A DNA stretch of 5,685 nt, taken from the NCBI GenBank assembly GCA_937942965.1, contig CALDGN010000347.1, forward strand, positions 1 to 5,685, read 5' to 3'. This document shows, piece after piece, positions 5,596 to 5,685 of this stretch (position 1 is the stretch's first letter; every line of letters begins with the position of its first letter). The notes below the pieces were generated by a model. That model was not told the DNA's origin and did not search any database. It saw nothing but the letters and a program-made list of their open reading frames with translations. The translations under genes and the position numbers were made by a program. The DNA comes from an uncultured Acidimicrobiales bacterium (GTDB lineage: Bacteria; Actinomycetota; Acidimicrobiia; Acidimicrobiales; UBA10347).

Positions 5596-5685
5596 ATGCA
5601 CACGAGGGCCGACTGGGCGACGACGATCGATGCGGCAATTGCCGCGTTCGATCACGCGCCATTGGGCGAGGTGCAGTCGTTCTGT
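5596..5685 (+). CDS. Start of an unidentified gene, truncated by the window edge
   Basis: An ATG at 5596 opens a frame that stays open for 30 codons to the end of the window. The visible N-terminus starts MHTRADWATTIDAAIAAFDH and has an Ala/Asp-rich amphipathic helix character, with no signal peptide or membrane segment. Similar N-termini occur in actinobacterial DUF222/HNH-endonuclease (13E12 repeat) proteins, but 30 residues are too few to assign a family, and that resemblance is only a suggestion. The Shine-Dalgarno is poor (AGAG at 5584-5587). The 190-bp upstream region with repeats and a hairpin suggests its own promoter rather than cotranscription with the carboxylase gene. Confidence 0.5.
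   Translation, partial: MHTRADWATTIDAAIAAFDHAPLGEVQSFC

Overview
The window is high-GC DNA with short intergenic gaps and no mobile element, CRISPR array or RNA gene that I can see. Gene content points to an actinobacterium: coenzyme F420 biosynthesis genes, a fused biotin carboxylase/biotin-carrier alpha subunit of the actinobacterial acyl-CoA carboxylase type, and a biotin ligase without an HTH domain. Acidimicrobiia (Ilumatobacter-like) is my best guess, from memory of similar proteins; no marker gene here proves it.

Region 1 (1-1625, + strand) is an F420 block. It holds the C-terminal part of CofD/FbiA (2-phospho-L-lactate transferase), a complete single-domain CofE (F420-0:gamma-glutamyl ligase), and a small HxGH nucleotidyltransferase of unknown substrate. 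The three genes are close together and probably form one operon. It ends at a strong bidirectional terminator (1698-1728) shared with the converging gene on the other strand.

Region 2 (1763-3635, - strand) reads from right to left: birA (biotin protein ligase), then a membrane-anchored protein with a histidine-rich extracytoplasmic domain that I cannot assign a function.

Region 3 (3648-5405, + strand) is the acyl-CoA carboxylase alpha subunit, carrying the lysine that BirA would biotinylate. Enzyme and substrate are transcribed divergently, with only 12 bp between the chosen start codons. The carboxyltransferase (beta) subunit is not in the window.

Region 4 (5406-5685) is a 190-bp intergenic region with a pair of 15-bp near-identical direct repeats, an AT-rich palindrome and a hairpin. 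The first 30 codons of another + strand gene follow, running off the edge.

The window is mostly core metabolism. I do not see a convincing new multi-gene system. The best leads are the nucleotidyltransferase in the F420 block, the His-motif membrane protein beside birA, the 12-bp birA/accA start region, and the repeat/hairpin region before the last gene.
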